Positions 15,388 to 23,169 of a stretch of DNA of 64,000 nucleotides are shown here, piece by piece. The position numbers were made by a program, and so were the translations under genes. Origin of the DNA: a virus. The stretch lies in the IMG/VR virus record IMGVR_UViG_3300042317_001568, positions 124,001 through 188,000 of that record; one strand, 5' to 3'. Position 1 is the stretch's first letter, and every line of letters starts with the position of its first letter. The notes under the pieces were generated by a model that was given only the letters and a program-made list of their open reading frames with translations, searched no databases and had not been told where the DNA came from.

Positions 15388-15657
15388 ATGGTAGATTTCA
15401 ACAAACCCGACGCGCTTGACAACCCAAGCCCCGAAGTTTTAGCGTGGTGTAGCAATACAATGCGCGTTATTTCTCATGGCGGTGTGTGGGGTATTCCCAG
15501 ATCAGGCACCGTTTTTCGGGTAGATCATGTAAACAAGCAACTTGTTTTAATCATGCCCGGCAATGACGACGATGATGATTTTGATGCCACCAAAAAAGTA
15601 TTCAAGCACATTGGCTGGGAGGTCGTAAAAGAACATGGACCTGACAGTGCTGAGTAA
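15388..15657 (+). CDS. Hypothetical protein (89 aa)
   Basis: ATG 15388 follows a 10-nt gap. The sequence contains a beta-rich block (GGVWGIPRSGTVFRVD) and an acidic stretch GNDDDDDFDATK, then a helix. It resembles small phage proteins with a GIPRSG block but no function can be named. It overlaps the next gene by 23 nt. Confidence 0.55.
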   Translation: MVDFNKPDALDNPSPEVLAWCSNTMRVISHGGVWGIPRSGTVFRVDHVNKQLVLIMPGNDDDDDFDATKKVFKHIGWEVVKEHGPDSAE

Positions 15658-16234
15658 ACCGCTCCGCCCATTTCGGCGCAGCAGGTTTGACGACGAAACA
15701 ATTTGGACAAAACTCTGGGATGGCGTGTGCTGGGCGCCCAGCAAAGTTTATTACTTTTGCCGCAAATACGCGCAGCGCCTTAAACGCAGCTGGGCGTACG
15801 CAAAGTTTGGTTGGGAAAACTACGACTTTGACGGCGAGTACCTGACGCACCTGATAACGTTCAAACTCAAGCGGATGCAAAAAGCGTTACAGGGCGGTTG
15901 TTCGGTTCAGGACGACAAATACATGCAGGCGCTTCAGCTAGCGATTCGGCTAGGCGATAAGCTGGAGAGCCACGCGTATCACTGGTTTCTTGACCGACAT
16001 GACGCCAAATGGGGCGCGGCGCATTTAAATTTTGTTGATGGCGGCGAGCCGTTCAATGGCAAAAACCTGCGATCGATGGAAATTGAGCGCTCAGGAGTGA
16101 TAGACGCCGAAACCAAAGCGCAAGAACGCGATGAGTTTCGCGCGGCGTATGAAGCCGACGATGCAATTAGACTGCGCGACGCCCGCCTGTTTTTTAGAAT
16201 CATCGAAAAGTATTACCCCGGGTGGTGGGACTAA
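15635..16234 (+). CDS. Hypothetical protein (199 aa)
   Basis: ATG 15635 overlaps the previous gene. The N-terminus is basic and aromatic (RPFRRSRFDD, YYFCRKYAQRLKRSW). The middle resembles phage proteins with DFDGEYLTHLITFKLKRMQ. The C-terminal half is helical and ends YYPGWWD. Unknown function. TAATG joins it to the next gene. Confidence 0.55.
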   Translation: MDLTVLSKPLRPFRRSRFDDETIWTKLWDGVCWAPSKVYYFCRKYAQRLKRSWAYAKFGWENYDFDGEYLTHLITFKLKRMQKALQGGCSVQDDKYMQALQLAIRLGDKLESHAYHWFLDRHDAKWGAAHLNFVDGGEPFNGKNLRSMEIERSGVIDAETKAQERDEFRAAYEADDAIRLRDARLFFRIIEKYYPGWWD

Positions 16235-16485
16235 TGAAAAACGGGCGTATCAGCTTGGGCAAAAACAAGCATATTGAACTACTGCACCCAATCAATTTTG
16301 TGCTAATGCAGCGCCCTGAAATAGACGACCCAGACGTAGAGTGGCCAGAACAAGACGATCTGTACCTATACGGTTTCAGTTTTGATTTCACGACAGAACT
16401 GTACTGGTTCACATATGACTGGGGTCGCGGTTTCAATTTTCGAATTTTGGGTTTTGGTTTTAGCGTTACACACTACTCACTGTAA
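16234..16485 (+). CDS. Hypothetical protein (83 aa)
   Basis: ATG 16234 overlaps the stop before it (TAATG). An in-frame GTG at 16222 is less likely. The product is rich in aromatic residues, with an amphipathic beta pattern near the end (YWFTYDWGRGFNFRILGFGFSV). No family known. Confidence 0.55.
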   Translation: MKNGRISLGKNKHIELLHPINFVLMQRPEIDDPDVEWPEQDDLYLYGFSFDFTTELYWFTYDWGRGFNFRILGFGFSVTHYSL

Positions 16486-16494
16486 GGGAAAACA

Positions 16495-16746
16495 ATGAAC
16501 AACAACAAGAACTTTTGGCCAGTTATGCTCAGCGCGCTGCTGGCTGGCGTGGTAATCCAGTCGATGTTTATCAGCTGCGCGCCTAGTTCAAACACCGGGA
16601 ACAACGCTGGTTTTGACGTAGATACCTCCAGCCTTGAGCATCGCTACGCCACGGAACGATTTAAGCAAGAAGGCTATAGCGCTAAAGATGCCCGAACAGC
16701 TGCTGACGCGGTAATGAAGTTCCACAACGCACAGAAAAACCGGTAA
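16495..16746 (+). CDS. Small membrane-anchored protein or lipoprotein (83 aa)
   Basis: After MNNNKNF the sequence is hydrophobic (WPVMLSALLAGVVIQSMFIS) and followed by CAPSS. FISC-A is close to a lipobox, so it may be a lipoprotein; otherwise it is a single-pass anchor. The outer part is short and helical (YSAKDARTAADAVMKFHNA). AAGGGAAA precedes the ATG. A phage-encoded lipoprotein could act in superinfection exclusion, but this is only a guess. Confidence 0.55.
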   Translation: MNNNKNFWPVMLSALLAGVVIQSMFISCAPSSNTGNNAGFDVDTSSLEHRYATERFKQEGYSAKDARTAADAVMKFHNAQKNR

Positions 16747-16748
16747 CC

Positions 16749-17087
16749 ATGGCAGAGAAAAAATACAAAGTTTTTGACCGGCGGTTGTTGAGCCACATCA
16801 ACGAATCGTCGATTGGTTTTAAGTACAACAGAACACTAGACCCTGCGTTTATCGCGCGGCTCCCAGAAGACAAGATTTTTCCTGTAGTGTTTACGATGCT
16901 TCATGAGCACCGCGCAGGAAAAGCTTGTGAGCCCCATGTGCGGGTTATGATTGCTGTCCCCAGTGTTGGAGAAACAGCTGGATTGTCAGACCGACTTTTG
17001 CTTGACGTAAATATGGATTTATTTGATATCATTCCAGAAATCGGCGTTCCGGAAAATGATCCTGAAACAACGCCGGTTGCGGAATGA
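16749..17087 (+). CDS. Hypothetical protein (112 aa)
   Basis: ATG 16749 follows the previous stop by 2 nt. Mixed alpha/beta protein with a short acidic Pro-rich tail (PENDPETTPVAE). No motif recognised. The stop overlaps an ATG at 17084, but that frame is probably not the next gene; see the entry at 17100. Confidence 0.55.
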   Translation: MAEKKYKVFDRRLLSHINESSIGFKYNRTLDPAFIARLPEDKIFPVVFTMLHEHRAGKACEPHVRVMIAVPSVGETAGLSDRLLLDVNMDLFDIIPEIGVPENDPETTPVAE

Positions 17088-17099
17088 TTTTAGGAGAAT

Positions 17100-17231
17100 A
17101 TGCATTCTCCCTCTTTTTACCTATCGGTGGCTATGTTTACTTTAATCAGCCTGTCATGGCACATTGGGTTGTTCAGTCTTGTCGCAATGTCGTTTTTCAT
17201 GGTGTACATCAGCAAACGTTACGGTCGATGA
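17100..17231 (+). CDS. Small membrane protein (43 aa)
   Basis: ATG 17100 has AGGAG just upstream. The product is MHSPSFYLSVAMFTLISLSW followed by another hydrophobic run (GLFSLVAMSFFMVYIS) and a basic end (KRYGR). Nearly the whole protein is hydrophobic, giving one long or two short membrane segments. I prefer it to the overlapping 101-codon frame from 17084, whose translation has no sensible composition. Membrane proteins of this size occur among phage lysis and exclusion genes. Confidence 0.5.
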   Translation: MHSPSFYLSVAMFTLISLSWHIGLFSLVAMSFFMVYISKRYGR

Positions 17232-17236
17232 TAGGT

Positions 17237-17389
17237 ATGTCTTTACTCTGTATTCTGAGTAATCAGATACGTAGTACGGTCAAACTGGACACTGCGATCT
17301 TCCGCGTGTCGCTTGACACGATTCCCGAGCCGAATATGATAGGCGATTCTTCGACATGGTCGCAGCATAGCGGACGCGACCAGCGCTGA
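17237..17389 (+). CDS. Possible 50-aa ORF
   Basis: ATG 17237 opens 50 codons (MSLLCILSNQIRSTVKLDTA...) filling the gap before the SEC-C gene. The ribosome site is poor (AGGT) and the composition is unremarkable. It may be noncoding. Confidence 0.2.
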   Translation: MSLLCILSNQIRSTVKLDTAIFRVSLDTIPEPNMIGDSSTWSQHSGRDQR

Positions 17390-17413
17390 CAACTCGTTTT
17401 GCAAGGAAGCATC

Positions 17414-17926
17414 ATGACGCAAAAAGATTCTTCTCACGTCGCCGAAAAAGATGCGGCGCTCTTACGTCACCGCCCACGCCGCAATGAGCGGTGCGCTTGC
17501 GGTAGCGGCAAAAAATTTAAACATTGCCACGGCACCACGCCAAACAACATCAATTGGCGTAAGCCCGCCTACATCGACGGCGGCGAGTCTCCGGTGCGTT
17601 GGGTTATTGTTAATCGATCCGGCACTAGTTTCTTTTCGACAAAAGACGACAAGCTTATGGTGTTTAAGTCTCGTGCGGACGCCAACGCCATTGCCATGTT
17701 GGATTTTTTTGCGGATCAAGAACCCGGCGACATTAACGTTGGGGGCGTAGGGCCGACAAAATGGCAGCATTTGCAAGATACGCTGCCGTACATTGAAGTT
17801 GAAAACGCGGATCAGGGTTTTGTGTTTATTCAAGAACGCATCGACTTTGCCCGCGACACGTATCTAAACGCTGCCGGCGCTGACGCCGACATTCCTCCCA
17901 CCGAAACGGATTCGCAGGAGAACTAA
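17414..17926 (+). CDS. SEC-C zinc-motif protein
   Basis: I start at ATG 17414 (MTQKDSSH), with AAGGA about 9 nt before it; the frame is open further upstream. Residues 22-40 hold a SEC-C motif, RNERCACGSGKKFKHCHG, the Cys3His zinc site found at the C-terminus of SecA and in many small proteins. Here it is N-terminal. The rest (about 130 aa) is a separate domain of unknown fold with an acidic tail. Possible role in protein or nucleic acid binding. Confidence 0.7.
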   Translation: MTQKDSSHVAEKDAALLRHRPRRNERCACGSGKKFKHCHGTTPNNINWRKPAYIDGGESPVRWVIVNRSGTSFFSTKDDKLMVFKSRADANAIAMLDFFADQEPGDINVGGVGPTKWQHLQDTLPYIEVENADQGFVFIQERIDFARDTYLNAAGADADIPPTETDSQEN

Positions 17927-17931
17927 TTCGC

Positions 17932-18288
17932 ATGGCATCGCGGCCCACAGCACGCGCTACGGCGCATGGTTGGAACGACTCGTGGTGGGATTACGTCAAG
18001 CACGGGCAGCCAATGGACCCCGCAAAAAAAGCGGAGTTAGCGGCTAAAAAGAAAGCGCGTCAGCAGGAAACAGCAAACAAGGGTTTGCGGTTTATTATTT
18101 TGAAAAGCTCGCGGTATGTAGACGAAACCGATCTCTCGGTTACTGACGCGTACACCGGACCTACTTGTCGCCGCGCTAAAGTTGAGCCGGGGCAGGTCTA
18201 TACGTCGTTTGAGACGGCGCAAGCAGACGCTGACAAACTGTCAAAATTCAACTCTGCAGGATTTGAAGTGCACCCTCTTTCATCATGA
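17932..18288 (+). CDS. Hypothetical protein (118 aa)
   Basis: ATG 17932 follows GGAGAA. The N-terminus has WNDSWWDYVKHGQPMDPAKKAELAAKKKARQQ, an aromatic patch and a basic helix. A beta-rich second half follows (RFIILKSSRYVDE). No family recognised. ATGA links it to a small ORF at 18285. Confidence 0.5.
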   Translation: MASRPTARATAHGWNDSWWDYVKHGQPMDPAKKAELAAKKKARQQETANKGLRFIILKSSRYVDETDLSVTDAYTGPTCRRAKVEPGQVYTSFETAQADADKLSKFNSAGFEVHPLSS

Positions 18289-18437
18289 TCTATAGCGACT
18301 ACACGGATGTTTTACGCGGCAATCGAATCTCGCCTCCGCATGGCGAAAATGCGGCAAAATCGTATTGCCCGCGTGATGTCCCGGGCGCGACACATATTCG
18401 CGCTGGTGACGACATTCGGGTTAGCGCGCAATCGTGA
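18285..18437 (+). CDS. Small ORF (50 aa) in ATGA overlap
   Basis: ATG 18285 overlaps the previous stop. The 50-codon product starts MIYSDYTDVLRGNRISPPHG and ends DDIRVSAQS. The coupled start and the fact that the next gene has no convincing start before about 18376 support it. No function can be proposed. Confidence 0.35.
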   Translation: MIYSDYTDVLRGNRISPPHGENAAKSYCPRDVPGATHIRAGDDIRVSAQS

Positions 18438-19416
18438 GAAACGCGCGGTACGCCGACGATGGCGTAAGTTTCAAGGCTGGTGGTTGCATACGCTAGAGCA
18501 GCTTTGCACTCACGGATTATGGTCACCGGTTTCAGACCAGTGTTTTTCTAATCTCACTGCAAACGAAGCCAACCGATTTGATTTCGCGTTTGGCTTGTGC
18601 ACGCGGTGTCTGCCTTTATGTGTGAAGTGGGTAGAGTCTCGCGCGTCTTTTGTGCGGCGTCTTCGTCGCAAAATAAACGCGCAGATTATTCCCTGCCGTA
18701 AGACGCATTTCTGTCCATCTTGTTTTGCGTCTTTGTCGGCCAACCAGTATCGAAAATTTAAAGAGGTCGTAAACGATCTTATTCAGAGTCACGCCGTCGT
18801 TAGCGTTACGGCGCACGTCTCTGCTGTGTTTATTCCAGCGACCACACTGTACGATAAAAATCTGCAGCAGGACGAGTATTTACGGGAAAACATTGGAGCT
18901 CTTCGGCAGGCTATAACGCACGCAAAAAATTTGCGGCAAAAGCTGCACAAGCGGTTTCAGCGCAACACGCTTGGGTCGTTCTGGCGGATCATCGCTGTTC
19001 CAATGCCAGACGGCTGGCGTTTGGAAACTCGATGGGTGGTGCTGCATCGAAGCGATACGCCCCCACCGATTGAAGACACTGACGACAGTCACGTACGGTT
19101 TCACAAAACTGTGGCTTTAGAGTACTCAACGTGGGCCGAGCGGTTTTCTAGCGGCGACCTTGATGACACGCTGGCCGACGTGCTGGCTCGATTTGCTAAA
19201 TATCCAGTATCGCTCATTCGCGGCGATGTAGACCTTATTGCTGCGTGGTTAAACGCTAGCGCAAGAACAAAAGTTTTGCTCGGAACTGGTCTTTTAAAAC
19301 AAGCCGGCCCAAGCCTTATTGGTCACTACAAAAAACGCGACAAGCGCACACGCCGAGCTCGCGCGTACAGGAGAAGTCGTCTTGCCGGGCAAACGACGCA
19401 AACGCGCAACACGTAA
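18307..19416 (+). CDS. Basic Cys-motif protein, possibly Rep-like (369 aa)
   Basis: The open frame begins at ATG 18307, but ATG 18376 or a later codon may be the true start since the 5' part overlaps a small ORF. The protein is very basic. It has Cys pairs FGLCTRCLPLCVKWV and THFCPSCFASL (about 98-145), a helical middle and a block FWRIIAVPMPDGWRLETRWVVLH. The order resembles plasmid or phage replication proteins with an N-terminal zinc region, but I cannot identify an HUH motif or catalytic Tyr with confidence. A zinc-binding DNA-binding protein is the safe reading. Confidence 0.5.
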   Translation: MFYAAIESRLRMAKMRQNRIARVMSRARHIFALVTTFGLARNREKRAVRRRWRKFQGWWLHTLEQLCTHGLWSPVSDQCFSNLTANEANRFDFAFGLCTRCLPLCVKWVESRASFVRRLRRKINAQIIPCRKTHFCPSCFASLSANQYRKFKEVVNDLIQSHAVVSVTAHVSAVFIPATTLYDKNLQQDEYLRENIGALRQAITHAKNLRQKLHKRFQRNTLGSFWRIIAVPMPDGWRLETRWVVLHRSDTPPPIEDTDDSHVRFHKTVALEYSTWAERFSSGDLDDTLADVLARFAKYPVSLIRGDVDLIAAWLNASARTKVLLGTGLLKQAGPSLIGHYKKRDKRTRRARAYRRSRLAGQTTQTRNT

Positions 19417-20518
19417 TGGTGTTGCTCCGGGTATTGCGTTTGACCCTGCGCCTACCACGCAGCGGTTACGCTACTTGTGTGAGTTCTTGTTTGCCGGCGA
19501 CCCCTATGCCATGGCGCAGGCGCTTGGCGTTTGTTATAGGCACTTCTATACGGTTTACGACGGCCGGTGTAAATTGTCGATTCGCATGGCGGGGCAAGTT
19601 ATTGCCGCGCTGAACGTTCGGGCCGAGTGGCTGCTAAACGGAACAGGGCCAATGCTAGCGACAGACATTTCTGAAATTCGATTTCATCTTGCGCCGACTA
19701 TACGTAGTTCGTTTCCGTTAAAATCGGCTGATCGGTTTATCCGGCCGGAAACTGTTTGCGCGGCGCCGTCTGATAATGCTGCGCCAGAAGCTGTGGGTGA
19801 TTACTCGGAAGCCGCCACCGCGCTTTTTAAGGCGCGTGTGCAGAATGCTCCGGTACTCCTGTTGGTCGGCGGCACCGCGGCACCAGCTGGCCCGGCAATG
19901 GCTTCTTTTATCCGTAGTGGTTATGCCGGCGCTGCTGGCTTTACCCTGCAGGCGGCAAAACAAGATGCCTCGCCGGCACTAGCCGCAGGTGAATTAGACT
20001 TAAACAACATAGCTAGGTTTGCTGCCGCCGTTGGCCGAGGATACGGGGAGGCTATTGCGTCAAAGATTCATAGTCCCCGTTCTCCGTGGCCCAGAGAGCA
20101 CAGCGCCTTGGCTGCGGCATACGACAACTCGCTGCCGATAGCTGTACAGGTTGAGCTTGGTGAAATACCCGAGCATTTTGGCCCAGTGCACGCCGGCGCA
20201 GAGTTAGGCGCCGCTGTTGGTTCTGCAGCGTATGTGGACCAGCTTGTGTTGGCTGACTATTTGCAAAAAATTGACTGCCATGACGCGGCAGTCATTATTT
20301 GCGTTGGAGAAGCACATCGTTGGCTGACTGCCTTATCGCGGCAGTCAACCTTACTTCGGAAAATCATCTTGGCAGACGCTGACACATCGGCGGCGCAGTG
20401 TTTTTCGCAAAAAGCGGCGCAGGTGATCTACATTGACAATAGTGCTTGTGTGTTTTTTCGTGAATTGCTTGTGGCGGTTCAGGCGGCTCAAGCCGCCGGT
20501 GAAATGACTGGAGAATAG
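19382..20518 (+). CDS. HTH-domain chimera with C-terminal alpha/beta domain (378 aa)
   Basis: TTG 19382 is chosen because AGGAG lies 8 nt upstream; the frame is open further back. Residues 30-90 look like a repressor-type helix-turn-helix, ending RAEWLLNGTGPM, a phrase common in phage CI-like regulators. The C-terminal 200 residues (IAVQVELGEIPEHFGPVHAGAELGAAVGSA, then AAVIICVGEAHRWLTAL) recall planctomycete deoxyhypusine synthase-like proteins in motif order, though key residues are not conserved. A ligand-sensing regulator is a reasonable idea. Overlaps the previous gene by 35 nt. Confidence 0.5.
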   Translation: MPGKRRKRATRNGVAPGIAFDPAPTTQRLRYLCEFLFAGDPYAMAQALGVCYRHFYTVYDGRCKLSIRMAGQVIAALNVRAEWLLNGTGPMLATDISEIRFHLAPTIRSSFPLKSADRFIRPETVCAAPSDNAAPEAVGDYSEAATALFKARVQNAPVLLLVGGTAAPAGPAMASFIRSGYAGAAGFTLQAAKQDASPALAAGELDLNNIARFAAAVGRGYGEAIASKIHSPRSPWPREHSALAAAYDNSLPIAVQVELGEIPEHFGPVHAGAELGAAVGSAAYVDQLVLADYLQKIDCHDAAVIICVGEAHRWLTALSRQSTLLRKIILADADTSAAQCFSQKAAQVIYIDNSACVFFRELLVAVQAAQAAGEMTGE

Positions 20519-20519
20519 A

Positions 20520-21734
20520 GTGGCAGATAGTGTTTTTGAACAAGTCGATCAGTTTGTGCTGCACTCTTCCGCGCCGACAGTTCCGAAAGAGGACGTATTG
20601 TCGGCGCAAGAGCAGCTCACCTTTGTGACGTCGCTTATTGACTTCTGGAAGCAGGTACCTAAAGCCTGTCGCGCTCAGTTGCAACGCGTGTCTGAAAGTA
20701 TTTCGCAGCTTGATTTCCCACTAATTGGTGGAGATTTTTACTCGGCATTGTTTTCTAGCGAGCGGATTGCCAGCGCAGAGAAGAAATACGGTTTGTCGCA
20801 GGAAGAGGTTTTTGCTGCGTTGCTGTACGCGCTGCAGCTGTTTTTGATGCGGTCTGACCCAAAGACGGCGGTTATCGATGACTTGTGGAAACTGGTTGTA
20901 ATTGCGCTGGAGAAAGCGGCCAACAGAAACAAGCCGACCAACGAGCCCGAGCTGTACAACGAGCGCATGGTGTCTCGGGTATTTAAACACCGCAAACAAA
21001 CCATTGCGTCGTTGGGCGCCGTCAACGCCGAGTATGTGTATTTTGAAACCCCGGTAGCCGACGACAAACATGGGCCAGAGCTCCGCGGACTGGCATTTAT
21101 TTCTCGCACTGATTTGCCAAAAGCAAAGCAGCCTGCTTTCGCCAATAAGCTTTTTGTGTTGCTCGAAACCGGCGAGCACATTATTGTCGAGACAAATGCT
21201 TCAAACCTAAGCCGCCACGCCGATCCCGAAGCCTACGAGAAAATTCCGGCGAGCTTGTTGCTGCAGGCGGTAATTGCGGCGCCACTGATGGTTCGCATGG
21301 GCGTTATTACTCGGTCTCAGGCTGATACTATCGCAGAAACGTTTGGTGAGTTTATTGCGCCTGTAACAGCAGAGATTATTGCTGACACGGCGTCCATGCT
21401 GCCGATTGAACAGGTGTTTGTGCGGGCGCACGCCAACACGGCTTATGCCGGGCACGTTACTGGACCCAACGGAGCCGAGGTGCGGTTTCCCGCACTAAGC
21501 ATCGACGACACCAATCAGCTCGCTTTTGTGTTGCGCGCGCGGATTACGCCGAGCAGCTATTACTTGGTATCTAGTCTGGTGGCGGGCGGAGACGACTCTC
21601 CCGATGTACCCATCATGAAAAATGACTACCCAAGACAGCTGTCTCCATACGGCGTATACTTATTTCCAACGTCGCAGGATTTGTTCGTGTTGTCGGCTTT
21701 TCCGCACAACTTTATTCTTGGCCCCGAGGGATAG
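20520..21734 (+). CDS. Hypothetical protein (404 aa)
   Basis: GTG start at 20520 with GGAGAAT before it. The N-terminal 150 residues are helical and the rest mixed. A hydrophobic helix LLLQAVIAAPLMVRMGV appears at about 245. No catalytic motif or recognised family. It sits between the HTH chimera and a DnaQ-type exonuclease, all in one operon. Confidence 0.6.
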   Translation: MADSVFEQVDQFVLHSSAPTVPKEDVLSAQEQLTFVTSLIDFWKQVPKACRAQLQRVSESISQLDFPLIGGDFYSALFSSERIASAEKKYGLSQEEVFAALLYALQLFLMRSDPKTAVIDDLWKLVVIALEKAANRNKPTNEPELYNERMVSRVFKHRKQTIASLGAVNAEYVYFETPVADDKHGPELRGLAFISRTDLPKAKQPAFANKLFVLLETGEHIIVETNASNLSRHADPEAYEKIPASLLLQAVIAAPLMVRMGVITRSQADTIAETFGEFIAPVTAEIIADTASMLPIEQVFVRAHANTAYAGHVTGPNGAEVRFPALSIDDTNQLAFVLRARITPSSYYLVSSLVAGGDDSPDVPIMKNDYPRQLSPYGVYLFPTSQDLFVLSAFPHNFILGPEG

Positions 21735-21739
21735 GCGGC

Positions 21740-22354
21740 ATGTATTTGTTCATGGACACGGAAACCGGCGGGCTAACGCCAGACCGTAGTTTGCTTACGG
21801 CGTCGTTTATTCCGGTGGACAAGAATTTCGGCATTATGCCGCTTACGTATTTCGATCCGCTAATGCAGCGGACAGAGCACGCTGAGTGCGGCCTGTATCT
21901 GGCTATTAAGCCGGAGACGTACGTCATCGACCAAGAGGCGTTAGCCGTTAACAAAATCAACATCGCCGAGCACGAGCGCGACGCGGTACCGGTCGACATG
22001 GCTCGCCGGCTGATCAACAGTTTTGTAGAAGCCGCGCGCAAAGAATCCGGCAAAAAGTATCTGGTCCCCGCCGGTCACAATGTGGCGTTTGACGTGCAGT
22101 TTTTGAAAGCGCAAATCTTCACTGAAGAAGAGTGGGACCGGTTGTTCACGTACCCGTTTCTGGACACAGCGTCTGCTGCGCGGTTCCTCAACGCAGCTGG
22201 GGCTATTGACGGCGGGTACTCGCTGACCACGATGCGGTCCAAGTTTTTGAGCGCCGATTTTGGAGTTGCGCACAACGCAGAAGTGGATAATCTGACGACT
22301 ATCGCGTTGGCTCAAAAGCTCACTGAATTCGTTCAACGGCGCGCCAGCGCCTAA
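21740..22354 (+). CDS. DnaQ-like 3'-5' exonuclease
   Basis: The 204-aa protein has the three DEDDh exonuclease motifs: Exo I MDTETGG (residues 5-11), Exo II AGHNVAFDVQFL (about 110-121) and Exo III with H-x4-D in HNAEVDNLTT near 178. These residues bind two metal ions and remove nucleotides from 3' ends. Length fits a stand-alone proofreading or repair nuclease. The phage polymerase has its own exonuclease domain, so this one likely serves DNA repair or RNA/oligo turnover. Confidence 0.8.
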   Translation: MYLFMDTETGGLTPDRSLLTASFIPVDKNFGIMPLTYFDPLMQRTEHAECGLYLAIKPETYVIDQEALAVNKINIAEHERDAVPVDMARRLINSFVEAARKESGKKYLVPAGHNVAFDVQFLKAQIFTEEEWDRLFTYPFLDTASAARFLNAAGAIDGGYSLTTMRSKFLSADFGVAHNAEVDNLTTIALAQKLTEFVQRRASA

Positions 22355-22488
22355 ATCGCGTCAAACTTCCGCGATCTGGCACCCTAGTCATGAGTGGGTC
22401 ATAACCGTGAAGCGTACAGCAAAGAAAGGTGATACTCCAATTTGTGTGTGCGAAGCCGTGGTATAAAAGGACGTTACCGCGCGAAGCT

Positions 22489-22557
22489 GCCCGATGGTGT
22501 AACGGTAGCACAAGAGATTTTGGCTCTCTTAGTCTAGGTTCGAATCCTAGTCGGGCA
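22489..22557 (+). tRNA. trnQ: tRNA-Gln (UUG)
   Basis: The 7-bp acceptor stem GCCCGAT/GTCGGGC has one T-G pair. The anticodon arm AGAGA-ttttggc-TCTCT places TTG at 34-36, reading CAA (Gln). The T arm is AGG-ttcgaat-CCT. The discriminator is A, and CCA is not encoded. The D arm is short (TGTAACGGTAGCACA). A TATAAA at about 22471 could be part of its promoter. The 134-bp gap before it (22355-22488) holds no convincing gene, only a 19-codon GTG frame. Its last 23 bases plus 2 are repeated at 23118-23142. Confidence 0.9.
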
Positions 22558-22559
22558 TT
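22535..22559 (+). repeat. Direct repeat, left copy (tRNA-Gln 3' end)
   Basis: A 25-bp sequence beginning TAGGTTCGAATCC and ending GGGCATT covers the T arm and acceptor 3' strand of tRNA-Gln. An identical copy lies 583 bp downstream. T-arm sequences are classic tyrosine-recombinase attachment sites. Confidence 0.85.
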
Positions 22560-22571
22560 CGGAGGTTTTAA

Positions 22572-23120
22572 ATGAGTACTAGCGTAAATCTTTGGGATCA
22601 GCTAGACGTACCGCACAAAGGTTGGATTTTTTTAGACGTTATAGATACGGAAACAGCAGAAGCAACCTGCGAGATGTGCGGAAACGAGCGTATTCGTTAT
22701 GTACATATGATGGCGCACGCAGATTACGCCGCACGACTCAGTGTTGGTTGTGTGTGCGCCGAAAAAATGGCAGATGATTATGTTAACCCGCGTCGTCGCG
22801 AACGTAAATTGCGCAATGCTGCTGCAAAACGCATTCGCGACAAAAAACGTGAACTTGAAAATAAAGAAACGCGGCGACAACAAATACTTGACGCGGTGTG
22901 GCAAGAATCAAAAAACGGCAATCCGTATTTGCGCATAAATCTATACTACAGCGACAGTAGCCACATCTGGACGCGAAAAATTCACGCTGTAGTAGTCAAA
23001 TCAAAATTTACAGCTTCTTGGGCATTCTCTGTCGATGGCGTGTTTTCATCGTATAAGCACGCCAGCATAAACGCGGCGATGGCGGCGGCAAAACAAGAAA
23101 TTTTGCGCAAATTTGTTTAG
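22572..23120 (+). CDS. Zinc-motif phage protein carried between tRNA repeats (182 aa)
   Basis: ATG 22572 follows GGAGG, which lies directly after the tRNA. Residues 32-75 hold CEMCGNERIRYVH and VGCVCAEKM, two Cys pairs with a His between, so probably a zinc site. Residues 75-110 are a basic helix (NPRRRERKLRNAAAKRIRDKKRE), and the last 70 residues are a small beta-rich domain. I recall this CEMCG...GC.CA layout in phage proteins of unknown function. Its stop codon TAG is formed by the first bases of the downstream repeat. Confidence 0.65.
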   Translation: MSTSVNLWDQLDVPHKGWIFLDVIDTETAEATCEMCGNERIRYVHMMAHADYAARLSVGCVCAEKMADDYVNPRRRERKLRNAAAKRIRDKKRELENKETRRQQILDAVWQESKNGNPYLRINLYYSDSSHIWTRKIHAVVVKSKFTASWAFSVDGVFSSYKHASINAAMAAAKQEILRKFV

Positions 23121-23142
23121 GTTCGAATCCTAGTCGGGCATT
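23118..23142 (+). repeat. Direct repeat, right copy (tRNA-Gln 3' end)
   Basis: Identical over 25 bp to 22535-22559. There is no acceptor 5' strand, D arm or anticodon arm in front of it, so it is not a tRNA gene. Its first three bases are the stop codon of the enclosed gene. Confidence 0.85.
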
Positions 23143-23169
23143 GGTTTAATTTTACTTTTGGAGAACAAC

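Larger units (their letters stand above)
22535..23142 (+). mobile_element. Putative one-gene insertion flanked by tRNA-Gln 3'-end repeats
   Basis: Two identical 25-bp copies of the tRNA-Gln 3' end enclose a single gene (22572-23120), giving a unit of 583 bp. The arrangement is that of an element integrated at a tRNA gene, with the intact tRNA on one side and the att duplicate on the other. No integrase is encoded inside, so any mobility would be in trans. A simple local duplication is the alternative. Confidence 0.55.

Noticed and set aside
17084-17389. 101-codon frame starting at an ATG that overlaps the previous stop
   Set aside because: The alternative frame from 17100 has a better ribosome site and encodes a clear hydrophobic protein. 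The 17084 translation has no consistent pattern. A shorter start at 17237 in this frame is kept at low confidence.
23118-23142. Second tRNA gene
   Set aside because: Only the T arm and acceptor 3' strand are present; no D arm, anticodon arm or acceptor 5' strand lies upstream, where a coding sequence ends.
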